Part shown: one piece after another, positions 8,713-17,081 of the stretch
How positions within the stretch are numbered: position 1 is the first letter of the stretch
Layout of the letters: each line of letters starts with the position of its first letter
Assembly (NCBI RefSeq): GCF_026725475.1
Contig: NZ_CP109967.1
Span: forward strand, 582,855 to 646,854
From: Catenovulum adriaticum
GTDB lineage: Bacteria > Pseudomonadota > Gammaproteobacteria > Enterobacterales > Alteromonadaceae
Reading direction: 5' to 3'
DNA: 64,000 nucleotides
Notes under the pieces: generated by a model
Told to the model about the DNA's origin: nothing
The model's database searches: none
What the model saw: the letters and a program-made list of their open reading frames with translations, nothing else
Translations under genes and position numbers: made by a program

Positions 8713-10482
8713 ATGGCCGATATACAAAGTAATACATCATTCAATCAAATTAACGAAGAGCAAATGCCAGTCGCAAAAAATAAATTGCATGGCTGGAAAC
8801 ATTTTGCTGGCTTATATGCTGGTGAACATGTTGCCGCAACTGAGTTTGTCATTGGCGCAACGTTTGTTGCTTTAGGCGCTGCGACCAAAGATATTTTATT
8901 GGGTTTACTCATTGGTAACTTATTGGCCATGTGCTCTTGGTGGCTTTTAACGGCGCCGATTGCCGTTGAAACTCGCTTAAGTTTATATAATTACCTCAAT
9001 AAAATTGCAGGTAACTCAATGACTAAACTTTATAACTGGGCAAATGTGATCATTTTTTCAGTTATATCGGCGGCCATGATCACAGTGTCTTCCACGGCTG
9101 TCAGGTTTTTGTTTGATATACCCGCACAGCTTAACTGGTACCCCAATAGTTTATGGTTTGTCGCTATCGTACTGGCGGTTGGATCAATTGTGGTGTTAGT
9201 GGCTATGTTTGGTTTTTCTACTGTGGCTGATTTTTCTAAAGTTTGTGCACCTTGGCTATTTGTCATTTTTATTGCGGGTTCTTTCACCTTATTTCCAGCG
9301 TTGTCAAACCATGTATTAGGGTCAACTACATTAACAGGCTGGAGCGATTTTATAACCATAGGCGATAGTTCCATTTGGACAGGGATAAACGGCGATGGTG
9401 AAAAAGGCATAGGTTTATTAGAAGTCATTGGCTTTGCTTGGGCTGCTAACTCTATCACCCATTTTGGCTTAATTGATATGGCTATATTCCGTTTTGCTAA
9501 ACGTAAAAGCTATGGTTTGTTTTCTGGCGTTGGTATGTTTTTTGGACATTATTTAGCTTGGATTTCAGCTGGTATTATGGGGGCAGGTGTAGCAGTACTA
9601 CTTAAAACAACCATTACCCAATTAGATCCGGGCGATGTCGCTTATCACGCCTTAGGTTTAACTGGCTTTGTCATCATTATTATTGCTGGCTGGACAACCG
9701 CTAATGCAAATTTATACCGTGCTGGTTTAGCGGCACAATCAATTTTTGTAAATCATTCGCGTGAAAAAACCACAGCGGTAGTGGGTGTCGTTACGGTTAT
9801 TATTGCTTGTTTCCCGTTTGTATTTTCACAAATGCTGCCATTATTAACTTATGCTGGTTTATTAGTGGTTCCTGTAGGCGGTATTGTATTTGCTGAACAT
9901 GTTTTATTTCCAAAAATTGGGCTAACTCGCTACTGGGCTAAATATCAAAATATTTCGCGTAGTGTGCCTGCAATTGCGTCTTGGGCATTGGCTTTAATAT
10001 TTGGTTTTGGTTTAAACGCATTAGATGTTATGTCGTTTTATTACTTATTTATACCGACTTGGTTCTTCACTATTGTTGTTTACACACTATTAGCGAAAAA
10101 ATATGGTGCAGACAAAGATTACACCCGCGAAATTGCAGCTGAAGAGCTAGAACACCAAAAAATTATCGCGTTTCAAACTGAGCAAGCCCGCCACGATACA
10201 GTTGCGGTAGCTGACACCAGCGTATTCAGCAAAGTATTAAACGCAGTCTCAACTCTTTCTTTATTAGTGATTACAGCGTTTGCTTGTCAGGTCATGTTTT
10301 TTAGCTCAAGCATGCAAATGTATGACGAGAATAAAGCACAGTTTGAGTTTTACTGTTTCATATTCACCATTATTTATTTTGCCAGTTCGTATGTTGCTTT
10401 AAAGCGTCAAAAAGCACTTAACAATGATTCAGCAAAACCTGTATTAAATAATGATGAAACCAATACTCGTGCAACCGACTAG
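8713..10482 (+). CDS. NCS1-family (purine-cytosine permease-like) transporter
   Basis: A polytopic membrane protein of 589 residues from the ATG at 8713, which is preceded by AGGAAGG at 8701-8707. An in-frame GTG at 8686 would add nine residues but lacks such a site. About 12 hydrophobic helices are seen. The early segment GEHVAATEFVIGATFVALGA is like the first helices of NCS1 nucleobase:cation symporters of the CodB type. A cytoplasmic hydrophilic stretch and two more helices form the C-terminus. NCS1 proteins usually carry nucleobases, hydantoin or thiamine. Here it sits between a SorC regulator and mannitol dehydrogenase and fructokinase genes, with no PTS or ABC transporter nearby. A polyol substrate is therefore suggested by context but not shown by sequence. 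Confidence 0.8.
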   Translation: MADIQSNTSFNQINEEQMPVAKNKLHGWKHFAGLYAGEHVAATEFVIGATFVALGAATKDILLGLLIGNLLAMCSWWLLTAPIAVETRLSLYNYLNKIAGNSMTKLYNWANVIIFSVISAAMITVSSTAVRFLFDIPAQLNWYPNSLWFVAIVLAVGSIVVLVAMFGFSTVADFSKVCAPWLFVIFIAGSFTLFPALSNHVLGSTTLTGWSDFITIGDSSIWTGINGDGEKGIGLLEVIGFAWAANSITHFGLIDMAIFRFAKRKSYGLFSGVGMFFGHYLAWISAGIMGAGVAVLLKTTITQLDPGDVAYHALGLTGFVIIIIAGWTTANANLYRAGLAAQSIFVNHSREKTTAVVGVVTVIIACFPFVFSQMLPLLTYAGLLVVPVGGIVFAEHVLFPKIGLTRYWAKYQNISRSVPAIASWALALIFGFGLNALDVMSFYYLFIPTWFFTIVVYTLLAKKYGADKDYTREIAAEELEHQKIIAFQTEQARHDTVAVADTSVFSKVLNAVSTLSLLVITAFACQVMFFSSSMQMYDENKAQFEFYCFIFTIIYFASSYVALKRQKALNNDSAKPVLNNDETNTRATD

Positions 10483-10543
10483 TCAGCCACACAGGCTAGT
10501 CCAGTATAACCTTTAGGTAACCCTATTTTGTAAGGCCAAAAAC

Positions 10544-12085
10544 ATGACTATTTCAAATTACGATACGCAAAGCCAACGCTTAAACCAATTAACCTTGGCT
10601 AATTTACCTAGCGAGATTGATGTGCCAACTTATGATCGCAGCCAATTAAAAGCGGGTATTGTTCACATTGGCGTAGGTGGTTTCCATCGCGCGCACCAAG
10701 CGGTCTACATTAACGAATTGCTAAAAACACCAGGCTCTGAGCAATGGGCAATTTGTGGTGTTGGTTTGTTTGAAAATAACCGAGCGCTCAATGATATTTT
10801 AGCCGAGCAAGACTATTTATACTCGCTTGTAGTGCGCCATCCAAATGGCCAAATTGATAATAAAGTGATAGGCTCTATGATCGATTTTATCTTGGCGCCG
10901 GACAATCAGCAAAGCGTAATCGACAAGCTAGCGCATCCAGATACCAAAATTGTCTCGTTAACGATTACTGAAGGCGGTTACAATTTACACCCTGCAACTG
11001 GCGAGTTTGATTTTGAAAACCAAGATATTTTACATGATATTCAAAATCCAAATATGCCAAAAACGGCATTTGGTTATATAACGGCCGGCTTAAAGCAACG
11101 TAAAAATGCAGGTTTACCTGCATTTACGGTGCAATCTTGCGACAATATTCAGCACAATGGCGCCGTTGCCCGTAAGATGCTACTGACATTTGCAAAACAG
11201 CAAGATCCAGACTTAAGCCAATGGATTGCCGATAATGTTGCGTTTCCTAACGCAATGGTTGACCGTATTACCCCTATTACGACAGATGCAGATAAAGCAC
11301 ATGTTGCCACTACATTTAACTTAAATGATGAATGGCCAATTACCTGTGAATCCTTTGCACAATGGGTAATTGAAGATAACTTTAGCAATGGCCGACCTAA
11401 TTGGAATTTAGTCGGGGCTCAATTTGTAAAAGATGTCACCCCATTTGAAAAAATGAAAATTCGCTTATTAAATGCGGGTCATTCAGTGTTAGGTTTGTTG
11501 GGGTCTATTTATGATTATAACACTATAGATGAAACGGTTAGCGATAAAGATTTTGCCGAGTATTTACGCGCATTTATGGATTTAGAGGTGACGCCTTTAC
11601 TGGATGAATTAGATGGAATTAATTTAACGCAATATAAAGACACGTTAATAGAAAGGTTTTCAAACCCAAATATTAAAGATAGTCTGTCGCGCATTTGCTC
11701 AGAAAGCTCAGCAAAATTACCTAAATTTTTAATTGCCACCATTAACGAAAATTTAGCCGCTGGACGAGATAGCTCACTCGCGATCTTAGTTATAGCCACT
11801 TGGTGTTTATATAGCGATAAACAAGTCAATCAAGCGAATGTTAAATTAAATATCCAAGACGCTATGCACAGCGAGCTGGCTAAATTTGCTCAACAAACTA
11901 AAAACGACAAATTTGCCTTTTTACAAATAAATAGCTTATTTGGCAACCTACATAAGCAAGAAAGCTTTAGCCAAATTTATGCCAACGCAATTGACGCTTT
12001 ATATTCAGAGAACAGCGATATAAAAAGCATAATGAAAAAGACATTAGCACAAAAAGATAACCAAACAACACCGGAGAAAATATAA
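10544..12085 (+). CDS. mannitol 2-dehydrogenase (polyol-specific long-chain dehydrogenase)
   Basis: This cytosolic enzyme would oxidise D-mannitol to D-fructose with NAD+. At 513 residues it has the family's usual length. The N-terminal Rossmann fold begins IVHIGVGGFHRAHQAVY, typical of mannitol dehydrogenase and fructuronate reductase. The catalytic triad pattern K-x4-N-x2-H appears in KIRLLNAGH as Lys305, Asn310 and His313, matching Lys295/Asn300/His303 of the Pseudomonas fluorescens enzyme. Related UxuB/UxaB-type reductases cannot be excluded by motif alone. The next gene, a fructokinase, overlaps its stop codon (TAATG), which makes a mannitol to fructose to fructose 6-phosphate route the best reading. 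Confidence 0.9.
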   Translation: MTISNYDTQSQRLNQLTLANLPSEIDVPTYDRSQLKAGIVHIGVGGFHRAHQAVYINELLKTPGSEQWAICGVGLFENNRALNDILAEQDYLYSLVVRHPNGQIDNKVIGSMIDFILAPDNQQSVIDKLAHPDTKIVSLTITEGGYNLHPATGEFDFENQDILHDIQNPNMPKTAFGYITAGLKQRKNAGLPAFTVQSCDNIQHNGAVARKMLLTFAKQQDPDLSQWIADNVAFPNAMVDRITPITTDADKAHVATTFNLNDEWPITCESFAQWVIEDNFSNGRPNWNLVGAQFVKDVTPFEKMKIRLLNAGHSVLGLLGSIYDYNTIDETVSDKDFAEYLRAFMDLEVTPLLDELDGINLTQYKDTLIERFSNPNIKDSLSRICSESSAKLPKFLIATINENLAAGRDSSLAILVIATWCLYSDKQVNQANVKLNIQDAMHSELAKFAQQTKNDKFAFLQINSLFGNLHKQESFSQIYANAIDALYSENSDIKSIMKKTLAQKDNQTTPEKI

Positions 12086-13011
12086 TGAACAGCTTATTTG
12101 TTGATAACAAACCGACAAACCAAATTGCTATTAGTTGTTTCGGTGAAATTTTATGGGACTGTTTTGGGGAAGATAAACGGGTCGGCGGCGCGCCTCTTAA
12201 TGTCTGTCTCAGGCTCAATTCACTTGGCATAAAAGCTCAAATGTTAAGTGCTGTAGGTGCCGACAAATTAGGCGAAAATCTTCTTGAAAAACTGACTGAC
12301 AGAGAAGTAAGCACTGACTTTATTACCATAAACCCAAACAAAAAGACCAGCACGGTTGAAGTAACCCTAGATGAAAGAGGCTGCGCTTCATATGAAATTG
12401 TTGCTGATACGGCATGGGATAATATAGAGCTAACAACCGAGCTAACGGACCAAGTTAAGTCGTCAGATATTTTTGTGTTTGGCAGTTTAATTGGCCGTGA
12501 AGCGGTATCGTTAAATACGTTAAAACAGTTAGTTCAGCTTGCTAAATTTAAAGTTTTCGATGTTAACTTACGTAAGCCACATTACGATTTAGCCACACTT
12601 ATTGAGCTAATGAAATCAGCTGATTTTATTAAATTAAACGATGATGAATTATACGAAATAGCTCAAGCGATGGGGTCAAAATTTCACTCACTTGAGCAAA
12701 ACCTTGAGTTTATTGCTGAACAAACTAATACCTCGTATTTATGCGTCACTAAAGGCCGCCACGGGGCATTACTTAAAATTAATAACCAAAATTATTACAA
12801 TTCGGGTTTTTTAATTAAGGTAGTGGATACGGTAGGTGCAGGCGATTCATTTTTGGGTTCATTGTTATATCAATTATGTAATACAACGGATGCGCAATAT
12901 GCAGTCAATTTTGCATGCGCCGTAGGTGCAATGGTGGCTGAGCATCACGGTGCAACACCAGAGTTATCGTTGCAAGATATTCAGCAGTTTATGAACCCAG
13001 AGATGGGATGA
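12085..13011 (+). CDS. PfkB-family fructokinase
   Basis: A 308-residue ribokinase-family sugar kinase, starting at an ATG that overlaps the mannitol dehydrogenase stop (TAATG) with GGAG about 10 bp upstream. Translation is probably coupled. The substrate-binding signature GGAPLNV (34-40) and the ATP/anion-hole motif DTVGAGDSF, with catalytic Asp254 in GAGDS (251-255), are intact. It would phosphorylate fructose in the cytosol, feeding mannitol-derived fructose to glycolysis. The sequence does not by itself separate fructokinase from other PfkB sugar kinases; the neighbour sets the assignment. Confidence 0.88.
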   Translation: MNSLFVDNKPTNQIAISCFGEILWDCFGEDKRVGGAPLNVCLRLNSLGIKAQMLSAVGADKLGENLLEKLTDREVSTDFITINPNKKTSTVEVTLDERGCASYEIVADTAWDNIELTTELTDQVKSSDIFVFGSLIGREAVSLNTLKQLVQLAKFKVFDVNLRKPHYDLATLIELMKSADFIKLNDDELYEIAQAMGSKFHSLEQNLEFIAEQTNTSYLCVTKGRHGALLKINNQNYYNSGFLIKVVDTVGAGDSFLGSLLYQLCNTTDAQYAVNFACAVGAMVAEHHGATPELSLQDIQQFMNPEMG

Positions 13012-13026
13012 TCTTGGGTTAACCAG

Positions 13027-13066
13027 CAAATAACGTCTTAATTTTTAAGCGTTATTTGTCTAAGCA
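13027..13066 (+). terminator. probable terminator of the mannitol cluster
   Basis: A hairpin with arms CAAATAACG (13027-13035) and CGTTATTTG (13050-13058) just after the fructokinase stop. The following sequence is only moderately T-rich, so efficiency is uncertain. Confidence 0.5.
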
Positions 13067-13299
13067 AAAATCTTTAATTGAATATGACAACACCCGTGCG
13101 CCCTATATTTAATAATCGTTCTGATCTTACCTTAAAATTTTTTATTTATTTCACTCAACAAACAGCTGAATTAAATCAAATTTTAGTTTACCCTACCTAT
13201 AATTTACATATTAGTAACATTTTATAAATTTCTAGCAAAATTTAATTTAATTAACCTAAAAATACCTTTGTAAATCGTCACAATATAAAGAGATACGCT

Positions 13300-14148
13300 A
13301 TGCAAAAATTATGGTTCATATTACTTTTCAGTTTTGTATTAAAAACTCAAGCTGCCACAATAGAACTTAAAGTAAATAACGCTGAATCTATTAATAATCA
13401 ATACCAACTTGCTCTGTTAAAAGAAGCGCTGAAACGCGATCCAAATAATCAATACACAGTTGTCCCAAATAAAACCACTTTTAATGAAGGGCAAATGATT
13501 GAATATATAAATTCAGGTAATTTAGATGTGATGTGGAGCGGTACAAAAAAAGAATATGAAACCATTCTACACCCTATCCGTATTCCACTGTTTAAAGGAT
13601 TATTAGGACACCGCTTATTTATTATCCGAGAAAATGATCAGGCCAAATTTAATAATATTAAGACTAAATCTGATTTAAAACAATATAAGCTGGGGCAAGG
13701 TCGTCAGTGGTCTGACACCAAAGTGTTAGAGGCGGCAAATTTAAATGTAATATCAACTTTAAAATATGAAAACTTATTTTATATGCTTGAAGGAAGCCGT
13801 TTTGATATGTTCCCACGAGGCGTCCATGAACCATTTGCTGAGGTTGAAAACCACCCAGATTTACCGCTTACCGTTGAAAAAAACTTGCTGCTCATTTATC
13901 CACTCGCTGCTTACTTTTTTGTTGCTAAAGATAACCAAAAACTGGCTAATGTAATTGAATCAGGGTTAATGAAAATGATTGATGATGGTTCATTTGACGA
14001 CTTTTTTTATAGCCATCCACTCGTTAAAAAATCACTTAAACACGCGCAGCTAGCAAACCGAACTGTCATTAAAATAGATAACCCCAATATGTCAGCCAAA
14101 ACCCCTTATGATAATAAAAAGCTTTGGTTCAAAATTGGTCAAAGATAA
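13300..14148 (+). CDS. periplasmic solute-binding-like protein
   Basis: A 282-residue protein with a signal peptide (about residues 1-18, ending TQAA). The mature region resembles family 3 extracellular solute-binding proteins: a lobe with ALLKEALKRDPNNQYTVV, a GNLDVMWSGT hinge segment, and KSDLKQYKLGQGRQWSDTKVLE, like the ligand-binding core. It is not next to ABC permease genes. Orphan proteins of this kind are common in Alteromonadales and often serve as sensory or accessory binding proteins. The ligand is unknown. It has its own promoter region of almost 290 bp and is followed by the XdhC gene after 124 bp. Confidence 0.65.
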   Translation: MQKLWFILLFSFVLKTQAATIELKVNNAESINNQYQLALLKEALKRDPNNQYTVVPNKTTFNEGQMIEYINSGNLDVMWSGTKKEYETILHPIRIPLFKGLLGHRLFIIRENDQAKFNNIKTKSDLKQYKLGQGRQWSDTKVLEAANLNVISTLKYENLFYMLEGSRFDMFPRGVHEPFAEVENHPDLPLTVEKNLLLIYPLAAYFFVAKDNQKLANVIESGLMKMIDDGSFDDFFYSHPLVKKSLKHAQLANRTVIKIDNPNMSAKTPYDNKKLWFKIGQR

Positions 14149-14272
14149 ATCCAAGCCGGTGAGTATTGGCATTTAATAGGTTAAATTTTATATTTTAATG
14201 TTAGTTAATTATGTTTACTATAATCGCAATAAAAATTCGTTAAATGTTTTCAATTAACAAAAGTGTTAAATA

Positions 14273-15313
14273 ATGCATCATCATGTTCATAAAATATTAC
14301 CCTGCTGGGCTCAACAAAAAAAAGAGCTCAGTTGGGCACTAGCCAGCATTGTTGAAATATCAGGATCGTCGTACCGAAAGCCTGGCGCTATGATGTTAAT
14401 TAATGAACAAGGTAAAAGCCTTGGTATACTCAGTGGCGGCTGCCTTGAAGCGGATGTAATTTTACAAGCCCAAAAAGCAATGCACCTTAACAAAAACCGA
14501 CTAATTGAATATGATACATACGATGATGGTGAATATAATTTAATGCAATTTTTAGGTTGTGGTGGCGCAATAAGTGTTTTTATCCAACCATTAAAAAAAT
14601 CAAATAACTATCAAAATTTAGAGTTATTGTTAGCAGGATTAAATGCTAATAAATCAATGTATTATTGTATTAACTATAAACAAACGAATAGTACTAACGA
14701 GTGCGTTGAGTCGCATGACTCAATTAACGAGCGCGCCACGCATAACAACAACCAAGTCGGCTTTCATTATAACCCCAGTCCACATATTGCTATATTTGGA
14801 GCGGGTTTAGATGCAATACCACTGGTTAATATAATGCACATATTAGGCTGGCGTGTGAGTCTATATGATACCCGCTCAACTCATGTCAACTCAAAGTTAT
14901 TTTCAAATGAAACCCATATTATTAAAACACCATTTGAGCAGATTAACTTACCCGAAATCCATGCTGGTATTGTAATGGGACATAATCTTAATTTTGATGC
15001 TCAGGCGCTATCATTATTACAATCATCCAGTGCTACCTATATTGGCTTACTTGGCCCTAAACATAGACAAGAAAAAGTGATCAGTTTAATGTCAGCGCCA
15101 CTGTTGAAAAAGCTTTATGGACCGATTGGACTTAATATTGGTGGTGAATTGCCAGAAGAAATAGCGCTTTCTATCGTGGCTCAAATTCAAGCAGTACTTA
15201 ATAATAGATGTAAGAACAACAAGTGCGAAAGCCAAGAATACGAGAACAGCAAATACGATAACAACAAGCACGAGCAAAAATTGAGTGAACATCATCAGGT
15301 ATTAAACACCTGA
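14273..15313 (+). CDS. XdhC/CoxI-family molybdenum cofactor accessory protein
   Basis: A 346-residue protein with the two XdhC domains. The N-terminal XdhC/CoxI domain (about 10-115) has SSYRKPGAMMLI, GILSGGCLEADV and LGCGG. The C-terminal Rossmann-like domain (about 165-310) has PHIAIFGAGLDAIPL and ends GPIGLNIGGELPEEIALSI. XdhC proteins bind, sulfurate and insert molybdenum cofactor into xanthine dehydrogenase-type enzymes. No such dehydrogenase is encoded in this window. The last 35 residues are an unusual polar tail built from a five-codon repeat. The MocA-like gene starts within its stop codon (TGATG), so the two are co-translated. Confidence 0.87.
   Translation: MHHHVHKILPCWAQQKKELSWALASIVEISGSSYRKPGAMMLINEQGKSLGILSGGCLEADVILQAQKAMHLNKNRLIEYDTYDDGEYNLMQFLGCGGAISVFIQPLKKSNNYQNLELLLAGLNANKSMYYCINYKQTNSTNECVESHDSINERATHNNNQVGFHYNPSPHIAIFGAGLDAIPLVNIMHILGWRVSLYDTRSTHVNSKLFSNETHIIKTPFEQINLPEIHAGIVMGHNLNFDAQALSLLQSSSATYIGLLGPKHRQEKVISLMSAPLLKKLYGPIGLNIGGELPEEIALSIVAQIQAVLNNRCKNNKCESQEYENSKYDNNKHEQKLSEHHQVLNT
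15212..15271 (+). repeat. 15-bp tandem repeat coding for a pentapeptide tail in the XdhC gene
   Basis: Four degenerate 15-bp units, reading KNNKC, ESQEY, ENSKY and DNNKH, make up most of the polar C-terminal tail of the XdhC-like protein. Because each unit is five whole codons, copy number could change without a frameshift. Confidence 0.7.
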
Positions 15314-15903
15314 TGATTCATCTTGTGTTATTAGCAGCTGGGCAAGCCAGTCGATTTGGTCAAATTAAACAAATTGCTACTTATCAGCAAAAGCCAATTG
15401 TTCAGTATCAAATAGAAAAACTATTACCCCTCAAGTTACCCATAATACTGATACTGGGGTATCAGCAACAACAAATATTAAATGCCATTCCCGCTCAGCT
15501 CAAAGCGCAAATAAACATTGTTTATAATTCTAAATGGCACACGGGTATGGCTAGTTCGCTTGGCACGGCCGTAAAGTTTGCGCAGTTAAACACCCGCGCC
15601 CAAGCTTTACTTTTTATGCCGCTTGATCTCGTTAGGGTCACACAAACAGATATTAGAAAATTAGTTGAAACTTACCAAAAACATCCAGAGCTTATCTGCT
15701 GCTCGTGCTTTAAAGATATCAAAACAAGCCCGGCAATATTCCCTAAACGTTATTTCTCTCAAATTTCAAATTTGTCTGGCGATAAAGGTGCAATGCGTTT
15801 AATTAAAAACGCCCAAGACTACCAGATAACCACCATGCCCAATGCAGAATTTGATGTTGATACACCAGAGATGCTCGCCTACTTAAATGAACTTAAGTCA
15901 TAG
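15313..15903 (+). CDS. MocA/MobA-like nucleotidyltransferase
   Basis: A 196-residue NTP-transferase-fold protein. The start LVLLAAGQASRFGQIKQI is the nucleotide-binding signature of MobA/MocA proteins (L-A-A-G-x-S-x-R-x-G...K). MPLDLVRV corresponds to the metal-binding aspartate strand, and LSGDKGAMRL to the G-D-x-G-A segment. Such proteins add CMP or GMP to molybdopterin to make the dinucleotide cofactor. Its overlap with the XdhC gene strongly supports service to a molybdenum hydroxylase encoded elsewhere, where the cytosine form is usual; the nucleotide is not shown by the sequence. Confidence 0.85.
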   Translation: MIHLVLLAAGQASRFGQIKQIATYQQKPIVQYQIEKLLPLKLPIILILGYQQQQILNAIPAQLKAQINIVYNSKWHTGMASSLGTAVKFAQLNTRAQALLFMPLDLVRVTQTDIRKLVETYQKHPELICCSCFKDIKTSPAIFPKRYFSQISNLSGDKGAMRLIKNAQDYQITTMPNAEFDVDTPEMLAYLNELKS

Positions 15904-16113
15904 CAGGCAATCATTTTATCCCTCCCGATTTTTACTTAGCTTAAAAATCAACCAAACAAAGCTACAATAACAACTAAAAATACGTTATAAACGTAGCTAG
16001 CATTAAACTCGATTTAATTGATTTATAACCGATTAAGCAGCGGTTATTAAATTCAATTAATATCTATCTCACCATTAAAAATTAAAATGAATTAACAATA
16101 ATAAAGAGGATTT

Positions 16114-17064
16114 ATGAGTACTAACGCTAATTTATATGCACGGTTTCCGGGCCAAGTGGTGGCAGCACCGCCTTGCAGAATGCTTAACGCAAATATGTAT
16201 GGTTTTTTTGTTAAAGGTGATACAACTAAAATTCAAACCTATTTAGACCAAACCTTAAACCAAGTGAAGTCAGCGACAATAAGTTTTAAAGCTTTGTCGG
16301 CTTACTGCATGTTAACATTTACAGATATCGAAAATATTAAACCAACTGGCCAGCCTTATTGTAACCAGGGTTGGTTTCAAGAAACCGACGTTATTATTTG
16401 GCTACCTGTCGCGCAAATGGATGGCGATGATATTAAACATATCTATTGGTATCCGGCTTTTATCTGTGTTAACAATGTTTATGCATTAATTAATGGCCGT
16501 GAAATTTGGGGATTTAATAAATATTTATGTGATTACCAAATGCCAGAAACTGGCGCTCAACCCAACTTTTTTAATATAACGCTTGATGCGTTTAAAACCT
16601 TTTCACCCGATACCAAAATGTCGCCTTGTGAATTATTTAATGTAAAACAGGTCAGCACTCAATCTGAAAAAGAGCTTGGCGGTGTTGCCGAATTAATCAA
16701 AGAAGGGTTCGAGATTTTAAAAGACCATGATGACTTTGCTCATTTTGATCTCGATATCTTAAAACAGTTGCTTTCAAATCTATTCCACCCGCAAATCGAT
16801 CAATTATTATTTAAACAATTTCCTGACGGCACCGCGACCAATGCTGTTTATCAAGCCGTTTGCCACTCACCATCCGTCATTCAAAAAATACATGGCATTA
16901 AACTCTACTTTCACACATTTGAGTTTACCTTAAGCCAAGTCGACATGTTTCCGCTAGAGCAAATGTTTGGTATTAAAGTAGGTACTCAAACGCCGTTATT
17001 GCCTTTTAATGTGCGATTCGACTTTAATCAAGATGAAGCTATTTTGATTGCCGAAAACAAATAA
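16114..17064 (+). CDS. acetoacetate decarboxylase-family protein
   Basis: A 316-residue protein with an AGAGG-like ribosome site. NGREIWGFNKYLCDY matches the G-R-E-x-W-G-x-x-K segment around the Schiff-base lysine of the acetoacetate decarboxylase superfamily, and the RFPGQVVAAPPCRM start is also typical. Members may be true decarboxylases or have diverged to aldolase-dehydratase or other roles, so the reaction is left open. The gene is 17 bp upstream of a large FAD-dependent oxidoreductase gene and very likely in one transcript with it. This points to a two-enzyme modification of an unknown organic acid, lipid or pigment. Confidence 0.75.
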   Translation: MSTNANLYARFPGQVVAAPPCRMLNANMYGFFVKGDTTKIQTYLDQTLNQVKSATISFKALSAYCMLTFTDIENIKPTGQPYCNQGWFQETDVIIWLPVAQMDGDDIKHIYWYPAFICVNNVYALINGREIWGFNKYLCDYQMPETGAQPNFFNITLDAFKTFSPDTKMSPCELFNVKQVSTQSEKELGGVAELIKEGFEILKDHDDFAHFDLDILKQLLSNLFHPQIDQLLFKQFPDGTATNAVYQAVCHSPSVIQKIHGIKLYFHTFEFTLSQVDMFPLEQMFGIKVGTQTPLLPFNVRFDFNQDEAILIAENK

Positions 17065-17081
17065 AAAATCAGGGAAAAGCA

